Below, piece after piece: positions 1-9,377 of a stretch of DNA of 41,048 nt. The notes beneath the pieces are model-generated. The model was not told the DNA's origin, did not search any database, and was given only the letters and a program-made list of their open reading frames with translations. Position 1 is the first letter of the stretch; each line of letters opens with the position of its first letter. The stretch covers positions 1 to 41,048 of the forward strand of contig JAHEFK010000018.1 in NCBI GenBank assembly GCA_024640225.1, written 5' to 3'. Made by a program: the position numbers and the translations under genes. The stretch is from Bacteroidota bacterium. GTDB taxonomy: Bacteria > Bacteroidota > Bacteroidia > Chitinophagales > Chitinophagaceae.

Positions 1-2084
1 GTTTCGGAATCAAATTGTTTATTGTATTTAATTAAGTTATTAATTAAACTCATTTCATTTTGAACATGCACATTATCATCCGCTGTACCATGAATCAGTA
101 GTAAATTGCCTTTTAGCATATGTGCCATCTGATCAGGTGCATTATCATCATATCCCGCAGCATTTTCTTGTGGAGTACGCATATAACGCTCTGTATAGAT
201 GTTATCATAATACCTCCAATTGGTTACAGGCGCGACAGATATAGCGGTTTTGAATAGACTATTACCTTTTAAGATACACGTTGCACTCATAAAGCCACCA
301 AAGCTCCAACCCCAAATACCAATTCGGCTTGGATCTACATACGATAAAGTAGCAAAGTACTTAGCTACATTCATTTGATCTTCACTTTCATATTTTCCTA
401 ATTGCAAATAGGTAGCCTTTTTAAACTTTGCACCTCTAAAGCCTGTCCCTACCCCATCTACACATACAATGATATATCCTTTTTGAGCTAGCATTTGATA
501 CCAGAAAAAATCTTTAATTGGAAATTTATCGGCAACTTCTTGGGAGCCTGGACCAGAATATTGATATAATAGAACAGGATATTTTTTAGAAGCATCAAAA
601 TTATTGGGTTTAATTACCCAAGCATTTAGTGGCACTTTCATATAAGAAAAGTCTGCTGGTATAGTAGTAAGTTCTACCTTAGCAATATCATACTGCTGCA
701 TTTTATTCGCCAATTCCGTATTAGATTCTAGTACCTTGACTAATTTTCCAGTATTTGTTTTTAGAGATATAACGGGCACTTGATTAATTGTACTGTATTT
801 ATCTACAAAATATTTATTTCCCTCCAACCATTGTATTGCATGGGTGCCTGACTCTAGAGTTAGACAATTTGTTTTATTCGTAAGGATATTTACTGCCATT
901 AACTTTCTTTGAATCGTAGACGTAGCTTCTGTGTAATAAACTACATTGCGTTGCTCATCAAAAGCATGAATTGTTTCTATATCAACATTTCCTTTGGTGA
1001 TAGAAAGGGAAAGATGTTTGCTTCTTTCGAACTTATACAATTGATTATACCCATCTTTTTCGCTGGTATAAAGCATCCATTTACCATTTTTAGTAAATAT
1101 AAAATTATCAGTTACTTCTACATAAGTATCGCTTGTTTCTGTAAAGAAATTATCTGTGGCTTGTTTAAGTACATCCACATCCCAAAGCTTTAATTCGTTT
1201 TGGTGACGATTCATTTCAAATACACAAAGGTGGGTATCGGAATTCATCCATTTAATTCTTGGGAAATAATGATCAGCACTATTATTAATATTGTAATTAA
1301 TCAATTCTTTACTTGCTATATTATAGGTGTGTATAGTAACCTTACTATTGGGAAAACCTGCTTTTGGATATTTATAAGAGTAAAGCGTGGGATAAGTTCC
1401 ATCATACATAGGAATAGTATAAGTAGGTACCTCTTTTTCATTGAATTTATAAAAGGCTATATAAGATCCATTTTCTGACCATTCATAGGCTTTAGTAAAT
1501 TCAAATTCTTCTTCATAGACCCAATCACAATTGCCATTAATAATTTCATTTTTAATACCATCTTGCGTAATTGCAGTCAACTCCTCATTATCAATATTCT
1601 TAACAAATAAATTATTATTAAAAACATAAGCAATATCTTTTGAATTTGGAGAGAAGCTAGCATGAAGTACTTTATCTGCAAATAATAAGGATAATTGTTT
1701 TGTAGAAAAATCATATACATACACATGGTATAAGATAGATCGTCTGTATATGTTTTCAGCATCTGCAAATAAAAGCACCTTTGAACCATCTTTACTTATT
1801 TGAAAATCATCGTAACGAAGGGCTTGCTTATTAAAATTGAGCGCTGGAATTAATTGTTTTTGAAAGGTATCGCTAAGAATATCATACACATTTACAACTA
1901 CGGCACCCTTTTCATTTTCGATACGGGTATAACTCGCTCCATTAGCCATGGCTTGTATACCGGGAACAGCCTTCACTCTGAAAGTACCCTTTACCCAAAG
2001 ATCTTCTAATTCAATTTGTTTTTTTTGAGCCACTGCACTCATTGTGCATAATAGGATAATAAATAATAAACTCTTTTTCATCAT
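1..2084 (-). CDS. Dipeptidyl peptidase IV-type S9 prolyl oligopeptidase (C-terminus cut by window edge)
   Basis: The frame is open from an ATG at 2084 to the left edge, giving 694 codons and lacking the extreme C-terminus. An N-terminal signal peptide (MMKKSLLFIILLC, then SAVAQ) points to export. The middle is the beta-propeller with the DWVYEEE double-glutamate motif that anchors the substrate N-terminus in DPP-IV enzymes. The hydrolase domain carries the nucleophile elbow GWSFGGF (codons near 300–320) and the acid region GTADDNVH (near 85–110). The catalytic histidine should lie just beyond the edge, because the visible reading stops about 20 residues after the Asp. From the family, it removes X-Pro or X-Ala dipeptides in the periplasm. 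It starts 13 bp after clpS on the same strand, so the two are probably co-transcribed. A second ATG one codon later (2081) is an equally good start. Confidence 0.93.
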   Translation of the reverse strand, partial: MMKKSLLFIILLCTMSAVAQKKQIELEDLWVKGTFRVKAVPGIQAMANGASYTRIENEKGAVVVNVYDILSDTFQKQLIPALNFNKQALRYDDFQISKDGSKVLLFADAENIYRRSILYHVYVYDFSTKQLSLLFADKVLHASFSPNSKDIAYVFNNNLFVKNIDNEELTAITQDGIKNEIINGNCDWVYEEEFEFTKAYEWSENGSYIAFYKFNEKEVPTYTIPMYDGTYPTLYSYKYPKAGFPNSKVTIHTYNIASKELINYNINNSADHYFPRIKWMNSDTHLCVFEMNRHQNELKLWDVDVLKQATDNFFTETSDTYVEVTDNFIFTKNGKWMLYTSEKDGYNQLYKFERSKHLSLSITKGNVDIETIHAFDEQRNVVYYTEATSTIQRKLMAVNILTNKTNCLTLESGTHAIQWLEGNKYFVDKYSTINQVPVISLKTNTGKLVKVLESNTELANKMQQYDIAKVELTTIPADFSYMKVPLNAWVIKPNNFDASKKYPVLLYQYSGPGSQEVADKFPIKDFFWYQMLAQKGYIIVCVDGVGTGFRGAKFKKATYLQLGKYESEDQMNVAKYFATLSYVDPSRIGIWGWSFGGFMSATCILKGNSLFKTAISVAPVTNWRYYDNIYTERYMRTPQENAAGYDDNAPDQMAHMLKGNLLLIHGTADDNVHVQNEMSLINNLIKYNKQFDSE

Positions 2085-2097
2085 GATAAATGTATAA

Positions 2098-2379
2098 TTA
2101 AGATATAGTAACCGAAATGCCGCGATCTAAAAGTGCTGTCCGCATAGGATTTAATTCCTCAAAACTTCCTTTTTTAACAGCATATTTACCCGTTTCATGT
2201 ATTAAGAAAGCACATTGTTCAGCTTGTATTGAAGAGTGTTTACAAACTTCCATAAGCGACACAATAACCCAATCAAAGGTATTGACATCATCGTTCCAAA
2301 CGATTAATTCATGACCTTGACTTTCCAGCACATCGGTTTCTTGCGCAGTTTGTTCTTGTGTATGAAATACAATATTCAT
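2098..2379 (-). CDS. clpS: ATP-dependent Clp protease adaptor ClpS
   Basis: This 93-residue protein matches ClpS. It has the ELIVWNDDVNTFDWVI block, where the Asn-Asp-Asp side contacts N-degron substrates, followed by the helix with AEQCAFLIHETGKYAV and a GSFEEL segment. In the family, ClpS binds proteins with N-end-rule residues and hands them to ClpAP or ClpCP in the cytoplasm. The frame runs upstream to a non-ATG start at 2475, but that extension has no ClpS character and overlaps the divergent methyltransferase gene. The ATG at 2379 is therefore chosen; it gives the usual short disordered N-tail and lies just downstream of a good promoter -7 element (2409–2402). The next gene in the operon is the DPP-IV peptidase, so a degradation adaptor and an exported peptidase share a transcript. 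Confidence 0.93.
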   Translation of the reverse strand: MNIVFHTQEQTAQETDVLESQGHELIVWNDDVNTFDWVIVSLMEVCKHSSIQAEQCAFLIHETGKYAVKKGSFEELNPMRTALLDRGISVTIS

Positions 2380-2401
2380 GGATAGTATGTTATAGGACAT
2401 A

Positions 2402-2435
2402 CAAATATAAATCAAGTAGCTTAATTTATAGCAAA
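2402..2435 (-). promoter_or_regulatory. Bacteroidete-type promoter for clpS
   Basis: On the minus strand, TATATTTG at 2409–2402 fits the TAnnTTTG -7 consensus. A TTTG at 2435–2432 lies 22 bp upstream, within the 17–23 bp spacing reported for this phylum. The predicted transcript starts near 2396, about 17 nt before the clpS ATG. The call is pattern-based only. Confidence 0.5.
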
Positions 2436-2450
2436 TCTTTGATTTATTAG

Positions 2451-2458
2451 TATTTTTG
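2451..2458 (+). promoter_or_regulatory. Candidate -7 element for the SpoU methyltransferase gene
   Basis: TATTTTTG fits TAnnTTTG exactly and ends 15 bp before the chosen ATG at 2474. No convincing -33 TTG lies at the right distance. It abuts the divergent clpS promoter, so the two sit back to back within about 55 bp. The element also contains the alternative TTG start at 2456, which argues against using that start. Confidence 0.35.
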
Positions 2459-2473
2459 AGCAAATCTGAGTCC

Positions 2474-2998
2474 ATGTTTGAAAAGAAATCAATGACGGAA
2501 TTAAATAGAGTTGCGAAAGAAGCCTATACCCATCATATAAACAATGAAATAATTTTGATATTGGATGATGTAAGGAGTATGCACAATGTTGGCAGCGCGT
2601 TTAGAACAGCAGACGGATTTGGTATAAAAGCTATTTACCTTGTAGGTTTTACACCTAAACCGCCGCATAGAGATATTCATAAAACTGCCTTAGGCGCCAC
2701 AGAAACAGTTCCTTGGAAACATTTCGAAACGATTGAGGATGCAATAAAAGCGGCAAAAGAGGAGCAATTTGAAATTATTGCAGTTGAACAGACCCATAAT
2801 AGCACCGCCTTGAATACGTATACTTACAAACAAGAAAAAATAGCGCTAATATTCGGTAATGAGGTAGCTGGAGTTAGTGATGCGGCTTTAAATCAAGCGA
2901 GTGCTTGTATTGAAATTCCACAATATGGTTCTAAACATTCCTTTAATATATCTGTGAGCATTGGAATTGTATTATGGGAATTATTGCGTAATAATTAA
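2474..2998 (+). CDS. TrmH/SpoU-family RNA 2'-O-ribose methyltransferase
   Basis: A 174-residue SPOUT enzyme. The three family motifs are present: motif 1 HNVGSAFRTADGFG (catalytic Asn/Arg region), motif 2 LIFGNEVAGVSD, and motif 3 IPQYGSKHSFNISVSIG, which forms the knotted S-adenosylmethionine site. Members methylate the 2'-OH of a ribose in tRNA or rRNA; the substrate cannot be told from sequence. It consists of the catalytic domain alone, without the N-terminal RNA-binding domain of RlmB-type proteins. The ATG at 2474 is preferred over an in-frame TTG at 2456, which falls inside a promoter element. Its stop codon overlaps the stop of the convergent protease gene (TTAA at 2995–2998). Confidence 0.92.
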   Translation: MFEKKSMTELNRVAKEAYTHHINNEIILILDDVRSMHNVGSAFRTADGFGIKAIYLVGFTPKPPHRDIHKTALGATETVPWKHFETIEDAIKAAKEEQFEIIAVEQTHNSTALNTYTYKQEKIALIFGNEVAGVSDAALNQASACIEIPQYGSKHSFNISVSIGIVLWELLRNN

Positions 2999-5900
2999 TG
3001 TAATAGCAATTTAAAGCTTTGCTTATAAGTACCAGACTCCATTAAAACTGTATATAGTCCTGCGCTGTAGGTACGTAAATCAATAAAATATAAATTCGAA
3101 AGCTGATTTTTAGCAACACGATCTTGATATACTATTTGCCCTACAGCATTAAGTACCGTAATATTATAAGCATCATTTATAGTTAAGAATTTCATACTAA
3201 CTCCTTTACTTGGTGAAGTTGGATTTGGGAAAATATATGCTAATGCTTCCGTATTTAAGATATTGACTTGAACACTGTCCATAGTACTGGTATCCCTATT
3301 TCCATTTTCATATACTGCTACTACTCTATAATACATTTGTTGATATTGAACAAAACTGAATGAATCGATATAAGTATCCTGGTTGCGTGCAATCAAATCT
3401 TTAATTGTTTCAAAAGAAACGCCCTTGTCAACAGATCGTTGTACTATATAATTTTTAACTGCATTACGAGTCGAAAAATCCCATTTAACAATTGCCTTTA
3501 CCAATGAATTCAATGTTGCATTACAGGTAAACAGTAAGCTATCTGAAAGTCCTAATTGACTAGAGCATCCACCATTATGAATCCAAAGTTCACCATAATG
3601 TTGAAGCGGTACCTGAACAAAATATCCGCTATCATAAGGCACCCAGGATAGCTGCGAATAAGGCTTAAAGGTAAAGCCAATTAAAATATTATCCTGCAAA
3701 GTAGCATTCTCAGTGGTATTGAAGGTTGGTGCATCATAGGTACTAACGCCCATCGTATAAATAGATGTAGGTTTGCAAGAAATATTACTTAGGGTATCGT
3801 ATAATAAAGTTAAAAAATCAGTATCCCTTACATACAAATTAGCCAGCATCGAATCATTATTATTTAATCCAGCATTAAATAAAAAGCTATTGGGTAAAAA
3901 ATACTGCTTGTAATTGTTTTGTGTTATAGATTGATGATAAGCACTAGCAGTAACGCTTGTAGCTATTGGTTGCAACAAATTTAAGGAACTAAATATTTGA
4001 TTTTGATCTGTGAATACTAAGGGATTTGTTGAAGTTGACTTTGTAATTGTTATTGCATTCTGAACATTTTTAATAGCATTTATTTTGTCAAAAATATGAA
4101 TATCATCAACAGCAATACCTTCAAGTGTATAACCTTCATCGGATGAAAAAACCATTCTCAATTGCAAAGACGATGCTTTAGGTAATTCAATGGAAGCTAC
4201 TTTCCATCTAAAATCTCCTTCTTTATTAAATAAAGCAAATGGTTTTTGATACCAATTAAAACCGGTGCTATCGCTGCCTAATTTTAACCAATCTATACCA
4301 TTAGTTGAATACTCTAACCAAGCACCATCGCACAACTGTGAACCACAATTTTCAATATCACTTAACATACTAAAACTTAGCATTGGATGTTGCAAGGAAC
4401 TTGTATTGAAAAACGGGAATTGCAAATAGCTAGATTCGCTATTATTATAAAAACCAATTAAATTGGTTTTCCATGCTTTTCTTCCACTGGCAGCAAGCGG
4501 TATATCCGGTGAGATAATGGTGCCATATTGCCAAGAAACAGTAGTTCCATAAGCGTAATAATTACCAAAATCTTTTTCAAAATTTTCTAAATATGGAAAT
4601 GAAGCAATTAAAGGCTGATGAATAAAAGTATAATTTAAAATACTATCATTTGAAGGATAAGAATCTCCATCAGCAACTACCCAAACATTTAAAGTGTGCG
4701 CTCCAAGCCTACTACAATCTAATGGTTTGGATAATGTGATGTTCATTGGTACTCGAGCTGGACAATTAATAACCGAATCTTTATAGGTCGGTCCACCATC
4801 TAAATTGTAGTACACAAATACCTTTGGTAAAGGATTAGGTGATTCATTCTTTATTTCAACACCGATAGATTGATTTGCACTTAAATTTGAAGCAAACTTT
4901 TTAGGATTACTAATTTTTGTCAATTGCACATCATTTGTAACTGTATAAATCCTGAAATTATCCAGTACTAGTCCACTACCCAAGTGCTTATCTGCAATTG
5001 CAGTTGAGCAAATTTGATCAATCTTAATTTGCAAACTACTCGAAAATCCTGATGAATTTAAAGATGACAAGGAGAAGGAAGGTGATTTATAAACCACACC
5101 TGGTAATAAGATAGAATCGGGAGTAAATAAGTGTGTATAATTGATTGTATCAACTGCTCTTGCAAAAACTGAAAAATTATTTTTTGAGTTGAACTTACTT
5201 GGTGAATAATAATCAAAATCAAAACGATATTCTTGATTCGTAAATGCAACGCAATTAAAAGTGGCTTGAAGGGTATTTTTAATGAATGAATTGACACTAT
5301 ATTGTGCATCTAAGTGCATGCTTCTTGATCCATCAATCAGTAAACTATCATTAATGTAGGTACTAAGTTTTCCCTCAGCAGCAGTAGTTTCAAAATCGAA
5401 TCGTTCATTTGAGGACAAAGCATAATGAGTACCTAGTAATCTATAGCTTGCTGTAGTTTCAAAATCTTCATTAAAGGGAAGTATAATTGGACTATTTTGA
5501 ACTTGTCTTAATTCTAAATTTAAAGTGTCGTTTTGGGGAACTGCATCTGTAGCACCTGTATTGGTAATTGCTACACGCAACGAATGACTACCAATAGATT
5601 GCAGGCCAGCAATTGGAATGGAAAGCAATAAGGTATCTCCAGAGAGCACTGTTTGTTGAATAGAATTTACTTGCCAATTGGCATTATCTAGTTTATAAGA
5701 AATCTTGAAATTACTAACAGGAGTTATAGCTCTATTTTGGATGCTTAATCGCACTAATTGATTAGCACGAAATGCACTGCTTGTTGCTACTCTACCAATT
5801 ATAGGACTCAAAAAATGATGAATAGCAATATCATTTTTTGTAAAGCCTAAACAATTTCCATAATTGGGTTTCACTTTAATGGCAGCAGATCGATATGCTT

Positions 5901-8235
5901 CTTTGTCAAAAAAAGTAGGCATCACAGCTATATAATAAGTACTATCTGTAGACAACCCATTCAATTCAAAGGAAGTTTGATTAGTACTATCCACCACTTT
6001 TAATACTCCCTGTTGAAGCAGTAGTATTTTGTATTTAGTTACAGAAGTAATGGCATTCCACTTCATTTTAATAGCACCCGGACATTGATTTGAATCCAAT
6101 ATTAATTGCAGTCTTGGATGAATAATAAAAGTATCAGAGGTTGCTAATACATTGTTAGTAAGATCTAAAATTCTAAGAAAAACATGATCATTGTTGATAG
6201 CAGGTGTTCTCCAATTATAGGCATATTGTAAAACATCTACATTAGAATCAATGGTAGTCCATGTTTGTTTATAATCTGTAGAATATTGAATTTTTATTTT
6301 TTGCTGATTATTTAAATCTCCATCCCAATAAATATAAACATTGGTGTCAGCTAGTAAAGCTGCATTTTTATAAGGAAACGTGAAGGCAATTTGATTATAG
6401 GAAAATTGATACGTTAATGTATAAGCTTGCTTGGAAGACAACATAGCACTAGCATTAACCGTGGCTGTATAATTACCTAGAACAGGATTCTCAATTACTA
6501 CCTGCTCTACATTATTCAAATGATCAACTCCCGGTTGCGCTAATTGTTGTTCCAACCCACTATTGGGATTTAATATCAAAGGAAAATAGGTTGAAGCTGT
6601 TGGTGAAAGAACTTTTAAATTCAAATCATTAGCCAAGGCTATAGGAGCTAAAGATGATTTTAAGGTATCGTTCCAGCATATAAGCACTTTCAATTTAGCA
6701 ACACCAGCTGGAACAAAGATCGAATGATTATGTGTTGTATATTTATTTAACACCGCTTCTGCAAAGCGATTACTATCTAAACCGATTAAGGCTCTTTTTA
6801 CATTCAACAAACCAAATCCAAAAACAAAATCGGGTCCCTTATTTCCAATATCTGTAGCACTATTTAAAACAAGCGCTTTCAACAAATCACTTTTTGGCAA
6901 TTGGTTTGAATATAGTTGTTTGTAACGTTGGGTTATAAGTGATAAACCTCCAGCTACTTGAGGACAAGCCATACTGGTGCCCGATGCTTGTAAGTAATTA
7001 TCTGAGGGTATAGAAGATAAAACATCTTGACCAACAGCTGTAATTTCAGGTTTAATTCTACCATCTCTAGTTGGCCCTTTAGAAGATAACCAAAAATGAT
7101 AATTTGAAGCATTTACACCTGCTACAACGAGTGGATTTTTTGCCGATTGATAAGAACCTTGCACCGTACCAAAACCATTTGCATAAGGGGTGCAATTTAA
7201 ATTAGCGTCATTTCCTGCAGCAAATACATGAATCACATCTGGATATTTAATCGACATTTCGTCCAACCGATACGAATACAAATCATATAATCCAGCATAG
7301 GCACAATTCCCAACTCGAGCACTATAGGAATTATTAGTTATAGACATGCCGTGTGTTAGACGCATTAAATCAGTTTGATTCCAAACATTTGAAAAATTAT
7401 GTGCTATACCTAATGCATTAGGTGCCATTCCCATGCCTTCTTGAAATAACGTACCGTTTCCTAAAACGGTGCCTGTGGTATGCTGACCATGATTAGCTAT
7501 AGGAAATGTATTATAGTTGATTATTCTATTTTTTGTATCTGCATGATACATTCCAGAAGCATTATCACCAATTCCAATGACAACCCCTGATCCATCTAAA
7601 CTATTAATAGTGTTCGTATAGGAAAGTCCAATAGCCTGCAAATTTGCTTTCTCGGTATAGTTAAGAATTCTATCTTGAGCAGCTAACTGTACTTGTACAA
7701 TAAAATTATAGCCGACAATGATTTTAATCTTATCCAATGGCAAACTACATGTTAACAAATTATCAGTAAGAAATTGAATATTCGTGACGCCTATATTTTG
7801 AAGCGCAGCTTGAATGTTAGCATGATTAATTGCGGAAACAAATTTTACAAGTAGTTTTTCGCTTTGTTTACTTCCAGACTTGTAAAAATCGTCCGTAGTT
7901 TTTAGTTGAGCAGGATAGGTAGCTGCATGAAGATCAAAAGAGTTCCAAAAGGAATCAACTTGAATAGTACGATCAACAAATGCAATAAACAAACTATCGC
8001 TTAACTGTTCTTCTACATGAAGTCCTTTTTCTATAAAAAGAGACTTGCTTAAATTACCAACGGCTTGATTAAATTTTAAAATATAAAGCGATTGTGATGA
8101 AAAACTATCTATATACAAAACTGGATGTAAATCGAGTTTATGCTGATTGATGACTACATAGGAAGTGGCTGCGATTACCTTAAAAGTTGATAAGCTACAA
8201 ATTAAAAAAGCCAAAAAAAAGTGCTGTAAACGCAT
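2995..8235 (-). CDS. Large secreted subtilisin-like (S8) serine protease with T9SS sorting domain
   Basis: A 1746-residue exported protease. An N-terminal signal peptide (residues 1–23) is followed by a propeptide-like region to about 195. The S8 catalytic domain spans about 200–490: Asp224 in GIGDNASG, His249 in NHGQHTTGT, the oxyanion Asn342 in FAAGND, and Ser421 in GTSMACPQVAG. All three catalytic residues are intact. Beta-sandwich modules follow: a fibronectin-III-like stretch near 715–790 and two jelly-roll/MAM-like domains that start with ENFE/EDFE motifs near 920 and 1210. The last ~80 residues (from FPNPTSPSKG to the C-terminal lysine-rich strand) look like a type A T9SS sorting domain, so the protein should cross the outer membrane and be anchored or released there. 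It lies 16 bp after the DUF6048 gene and ends tail-to-tail with the SpoU gene. The substrate is unknown. Confidence 0.95.
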   Translation of the reverse strand: MRLQHFFLAFLICSLSTFKVIAATSYVVINQHKLDLHPVLYIDSFSSQSLYILKFNQAVGNLSKSLFIEKGLHVEEQLSDSLFIAFVDRTIQVDSFWNSFDLHAATYPAQLKTTDDFYKSGSKQSEKLLVKFVSAINHANIQAALQNIGVTNIQFLTDNLLTCSLPLDKIKIIVGYNFIVQVQLAAQDRILNYTEKANLQAIGLSYTNTINSLDGSGVVIGIGDNASGMYHADTKNRIINYNTFPIANHGQHTTGTVLGNGTLFQEGMGMAPNALGIAHNFSNVWNQTDLMRLTHGMSITNNSYSARVGNCAYAGLYDLYSYRLDEMSIKYPDVIHVFAAGNDANLNCTPYANGFGTVQGSYQSAKNPLVVAGVNASNYHFWLSSKGPTRDGRIKPEITAVGQDVLSSIPSDNYLQASGTSMACPQVAGGLSLITQRYKQLYSNQLPKSDLLKALVLNSATDIGNKGPDFVFGFGLLNVKRALIGLDSNRFAEAVLNKYTTHNHSIFVPAGVAKLKVLICWNDTLKSSLAPIALANDLNLKVLSPTASTYFPLILNPNSGLEQQLAQPGVDHLNNVEQVVIENPVLGNYTATVNASAMLSSKQAYTLTYQFSYNQIAFTFPYKNAALLADTNVYIYWDGDLNNQQKIKIQYSTDYKQTWTTIDSNVDVLQYAYNWRTPAINNDHVFLRILDLTNNVLATSDTFIIHPRLQLILDSNQCPGAIKMKWNAITSVTKYKILLLQQGVLKVVDSTNQTSFELNGLSTDSTYYIAVMPTFFDKEAYRSAAIKVKPNYGNCLGFTKNDIAIHHFLSPIIGRVATSSAFRANQLVRLSIQNRAITPVSNFKISYKLDNANWQVNSIQQTVLSGDTLLLSIPIAGLQSIGSHSLRVAITNTGATDAVPQNDTLNLELRQVQNSPIILPFNEDFETTASYRLLGTHYALSSNERFDFETTAAEGKLSTYINDSLLIDGSRSMHLDAQYSVNSFIKNTLQATFNCVAFTNQEYRFDFDYYSPSKFNSKNNFSVFARAVDTINYTHLFTPDSILLPGVVYKSPSFSLSSLNSSGFSSSLQIKIDQICSTAIADKHLGSGLVLDNFRIYTVTNDVQLTKISNPKKFASNLSANQSIGVEIKNESPNPLPKVFVYYNLDGGPTYKDSVINCPARVPMNITLSKPLDCSRLGAHTLNVWVVADGDSYPSNDSILNYTFIHQPLIASFPYLENFEKDFGNYYAYGTTVSWQYGTIISPDIPLAASGRKAWKTNLIGFYNNSESSYLQFPFFNTSSLQHPMLSFSMLSDIENCGSQLCDGAWLEYSTNGIDWLKLGSDSTGFNWYQKPFALFNKEGDFRWKVASIELPKASSLQLRMVFSSDEGYTLEGIAVDDIHIFDKINAIKNVQNAITITKSTSTNPLVFTDQNQIFSSLNLLQPIATSVTASAYHQSITQNNYKQYFLPNSFLFNAGLNNNDSMLANLYVRDTDFLTLLYDTLSNISCKPTSIYTMGVSTYDAPTFNTTENATLQDNILIGFTFKPYSQLSWVPYDSGYFVQVPLQHYGELWIHNGGCSSQLGLSDSLLFTCNATLNSLVKAIVKWDFSTRNAVKNYIVQRSVDKGVSFETIKDLIARNQDTYIDSFSFVQYQQMYYRVVAVYENGNRDTSTMDSVQVNILNTEALAYIFPNPTSPSKGVSMKFLTINDAYNITVLNAVGQIVYQDRVAKNQLSNLYFIDLRTYSAGLYTVLMESGTYKQSFKLLLH

Positions 8236-8251
8236 ACATTCAGTTTAAAAG

Positions 8252-8902
8252 CTATTTACGAAGCGATTTACAAAATAATTTATACCCTATGTAAAAATTA
8301 AAATCAAAAGCGGTAGCACTATTCGCACTCCCAAAACCAGCGATATAAGCTGGAGGTAATTCGCTAAGTTGTGTATGGTTCAACATAAACTTCCATCGCA
8401 AGGTCCAACCAGCAGTAATTGAAGGCAATACATCTACTTTAATACCACCTAATAATTCAAACCAAGGAGCAAAAAAAGATGCAGATGGCACTACCCCATT
8501 GGTAACACCCCAAAAAGAATTCGATGTTTTGTAATAGCCTTCTGATCTACTTACTGAAGATGCTGCGAATCTAAAACCTACAAATGCAATATCTAAGTCC
8601 TTATTGTTGATGGGTAGTAATAAACTTTTATCTAAGCCTATTTTAATAAAACTATTATTGGTAGCATAATTTAATAACGAATTATCAACCGAAGAAGAAC
8701 CTTTTCCAAATTCTAGGGTGTAATACGTATCCTTTTTCAACAAGGCATCAACAGCAAATTGAACGTCCTTATTATTTGAGCTTGTATTAATTATTAACTT
8801 AGCAATATCAACAGATATGCGTACTTGCTTCACACTGTCTTGAGCCAATGCAGTTGATGCGAATAACGCTAAAAACAAAACTCTAATAAAATAGTTTAAC
8901 AT
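8252..8902 (-). CDS. DUF6048-like outer-membrane protein
   Basis: A 216-residue protein with a clear signal peptide (MLNYFIRVLFLALFASTALAQ). It then has alternating hydrophobic strands, ending in a strand-like FNFYIGYKLFC segment, as in small outer-membrane beta-barrels. The residue pattern (GLDKSLL, a central FVGFRF strand, WTLRWKF) and the position directly after a DUF6452 gene match the Bacteroidota DUF6048 family as I remember it. No function is established for that family. Its ATG lies 20 bp inside the upstream DUF6452 gene, which suggests translational coupling, and the S8 protease gene follows 16 bp later. A role in the outer membrane is inferred from composition only. Confidence 0.75.
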   Translation of the reverse strand: MLNYFIRVLFLALFASTALAQDSVKQVRISVDIAKLIINTSSNNKDVQFAVDALLKKDTYYTLEFGKGSSSVDNSLLNYATNNSFIKIGLDKSLLLPINNKDLDIAFVGFRFAASSVSRSEGYYKTSNSFWGVTNGVVPSASFFAPWFELLGGIKVDVLPSITAGWTLRWKFMLNHTQLSELPPAYIAGFGSANSATAFDFNFYIGYKLFCKSLRK

Positions 8903-9377
8903 GTTCTATTGTTGCATTTTCATTTACTGAGACGTTATTTATTGCTACTGAATCTAAATCATGATGTGTAGCAGCAACTTTATTTATAGTAAAATAATAA
9001 GTATAACCACAAGCTACAGAAACAAAATGCAAAGAGCGCGAATAATAAAAGATTATCGTATCTGTTGAAACATTTGACGCATCTATTTGAAACGTATATT
9101 TAGTGGAATCTGCTTTAGGATTTAACGTTAAGGCAAATTTTGAACTATTCTTTTGATTTTGCACCCATGTTTTAATACTGTCGCCAATTACTTTCACTAT
9201 AGGATTGGGCAGCAAACTATCCTTATGGGAAGCGTCTGCATACTTATAGGCACCTATTCGTAAAGAAACATCAATAGGCTGCAAACAAGTATTGGCATCT
9301 TGTGAGCAAGAATAAAAAGCAAATAATAGAAGGATATAAAAAAAACATTTAGTCAATGGAGGCAACAATTTTATCAA
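8883..9377 (-). CDS. DUF6452-like exported or lipid-anchored protein
   Basis: A protein of about 160 residues with a hydrophobic leader ending at a cysteine (LLLFAFYSCSQ), so it may be a lipoprotein, although the lipobox is poor. The rest is predicted beta-rich: a block near LRIGAYKY, a strand pair with DTIIFYYSRSLHFVSVACGYTYYF, and a short tail. Length, leader and pairing with the following DUF6048 gene fit the DUF6452 family, whose function is unknown. The frame contains no ATG. The start must be one of several TTG codons: 9377 is the longest, and 9356 gives a compact leader beginning TKCFF and overlaps the upstream stop by only 8 bp. I cannot decide between them. It overlaps both neighbours, so it is part of the pheT operon. 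Confidence 0.75.
   Translation of the reverse strand: MIKLLPPLTKCFFYILLLFAFYSCSQDANTCLQPIDVSLRIGAYKYADASHKDSLLPNPIVKVIGDSIKTWVQNQKNSSKFALTLNPKADSTKYTFQIDASNVSTDTIIFYYSRSLHFVSVACGYTYYFTINKVAATHHDLDSVAINNVSVNENATIEHVKLFY

Noticed and set aside
909-1789. Several 70–94-residue open frames across the first gene on either strand
   Set aside because: They overlap the clearly conserved DPP-IV-type reading frame, have no recognisable domains, and are Ile/Tyr/Cys-rich in the way antisense AT-rich frames are.
2380-2475. N-terminal extension of clpS to 2475
   Set aside because: The added residues are unlike ClpS, contain the promoter sequence, and overlap the divergent gene's start.
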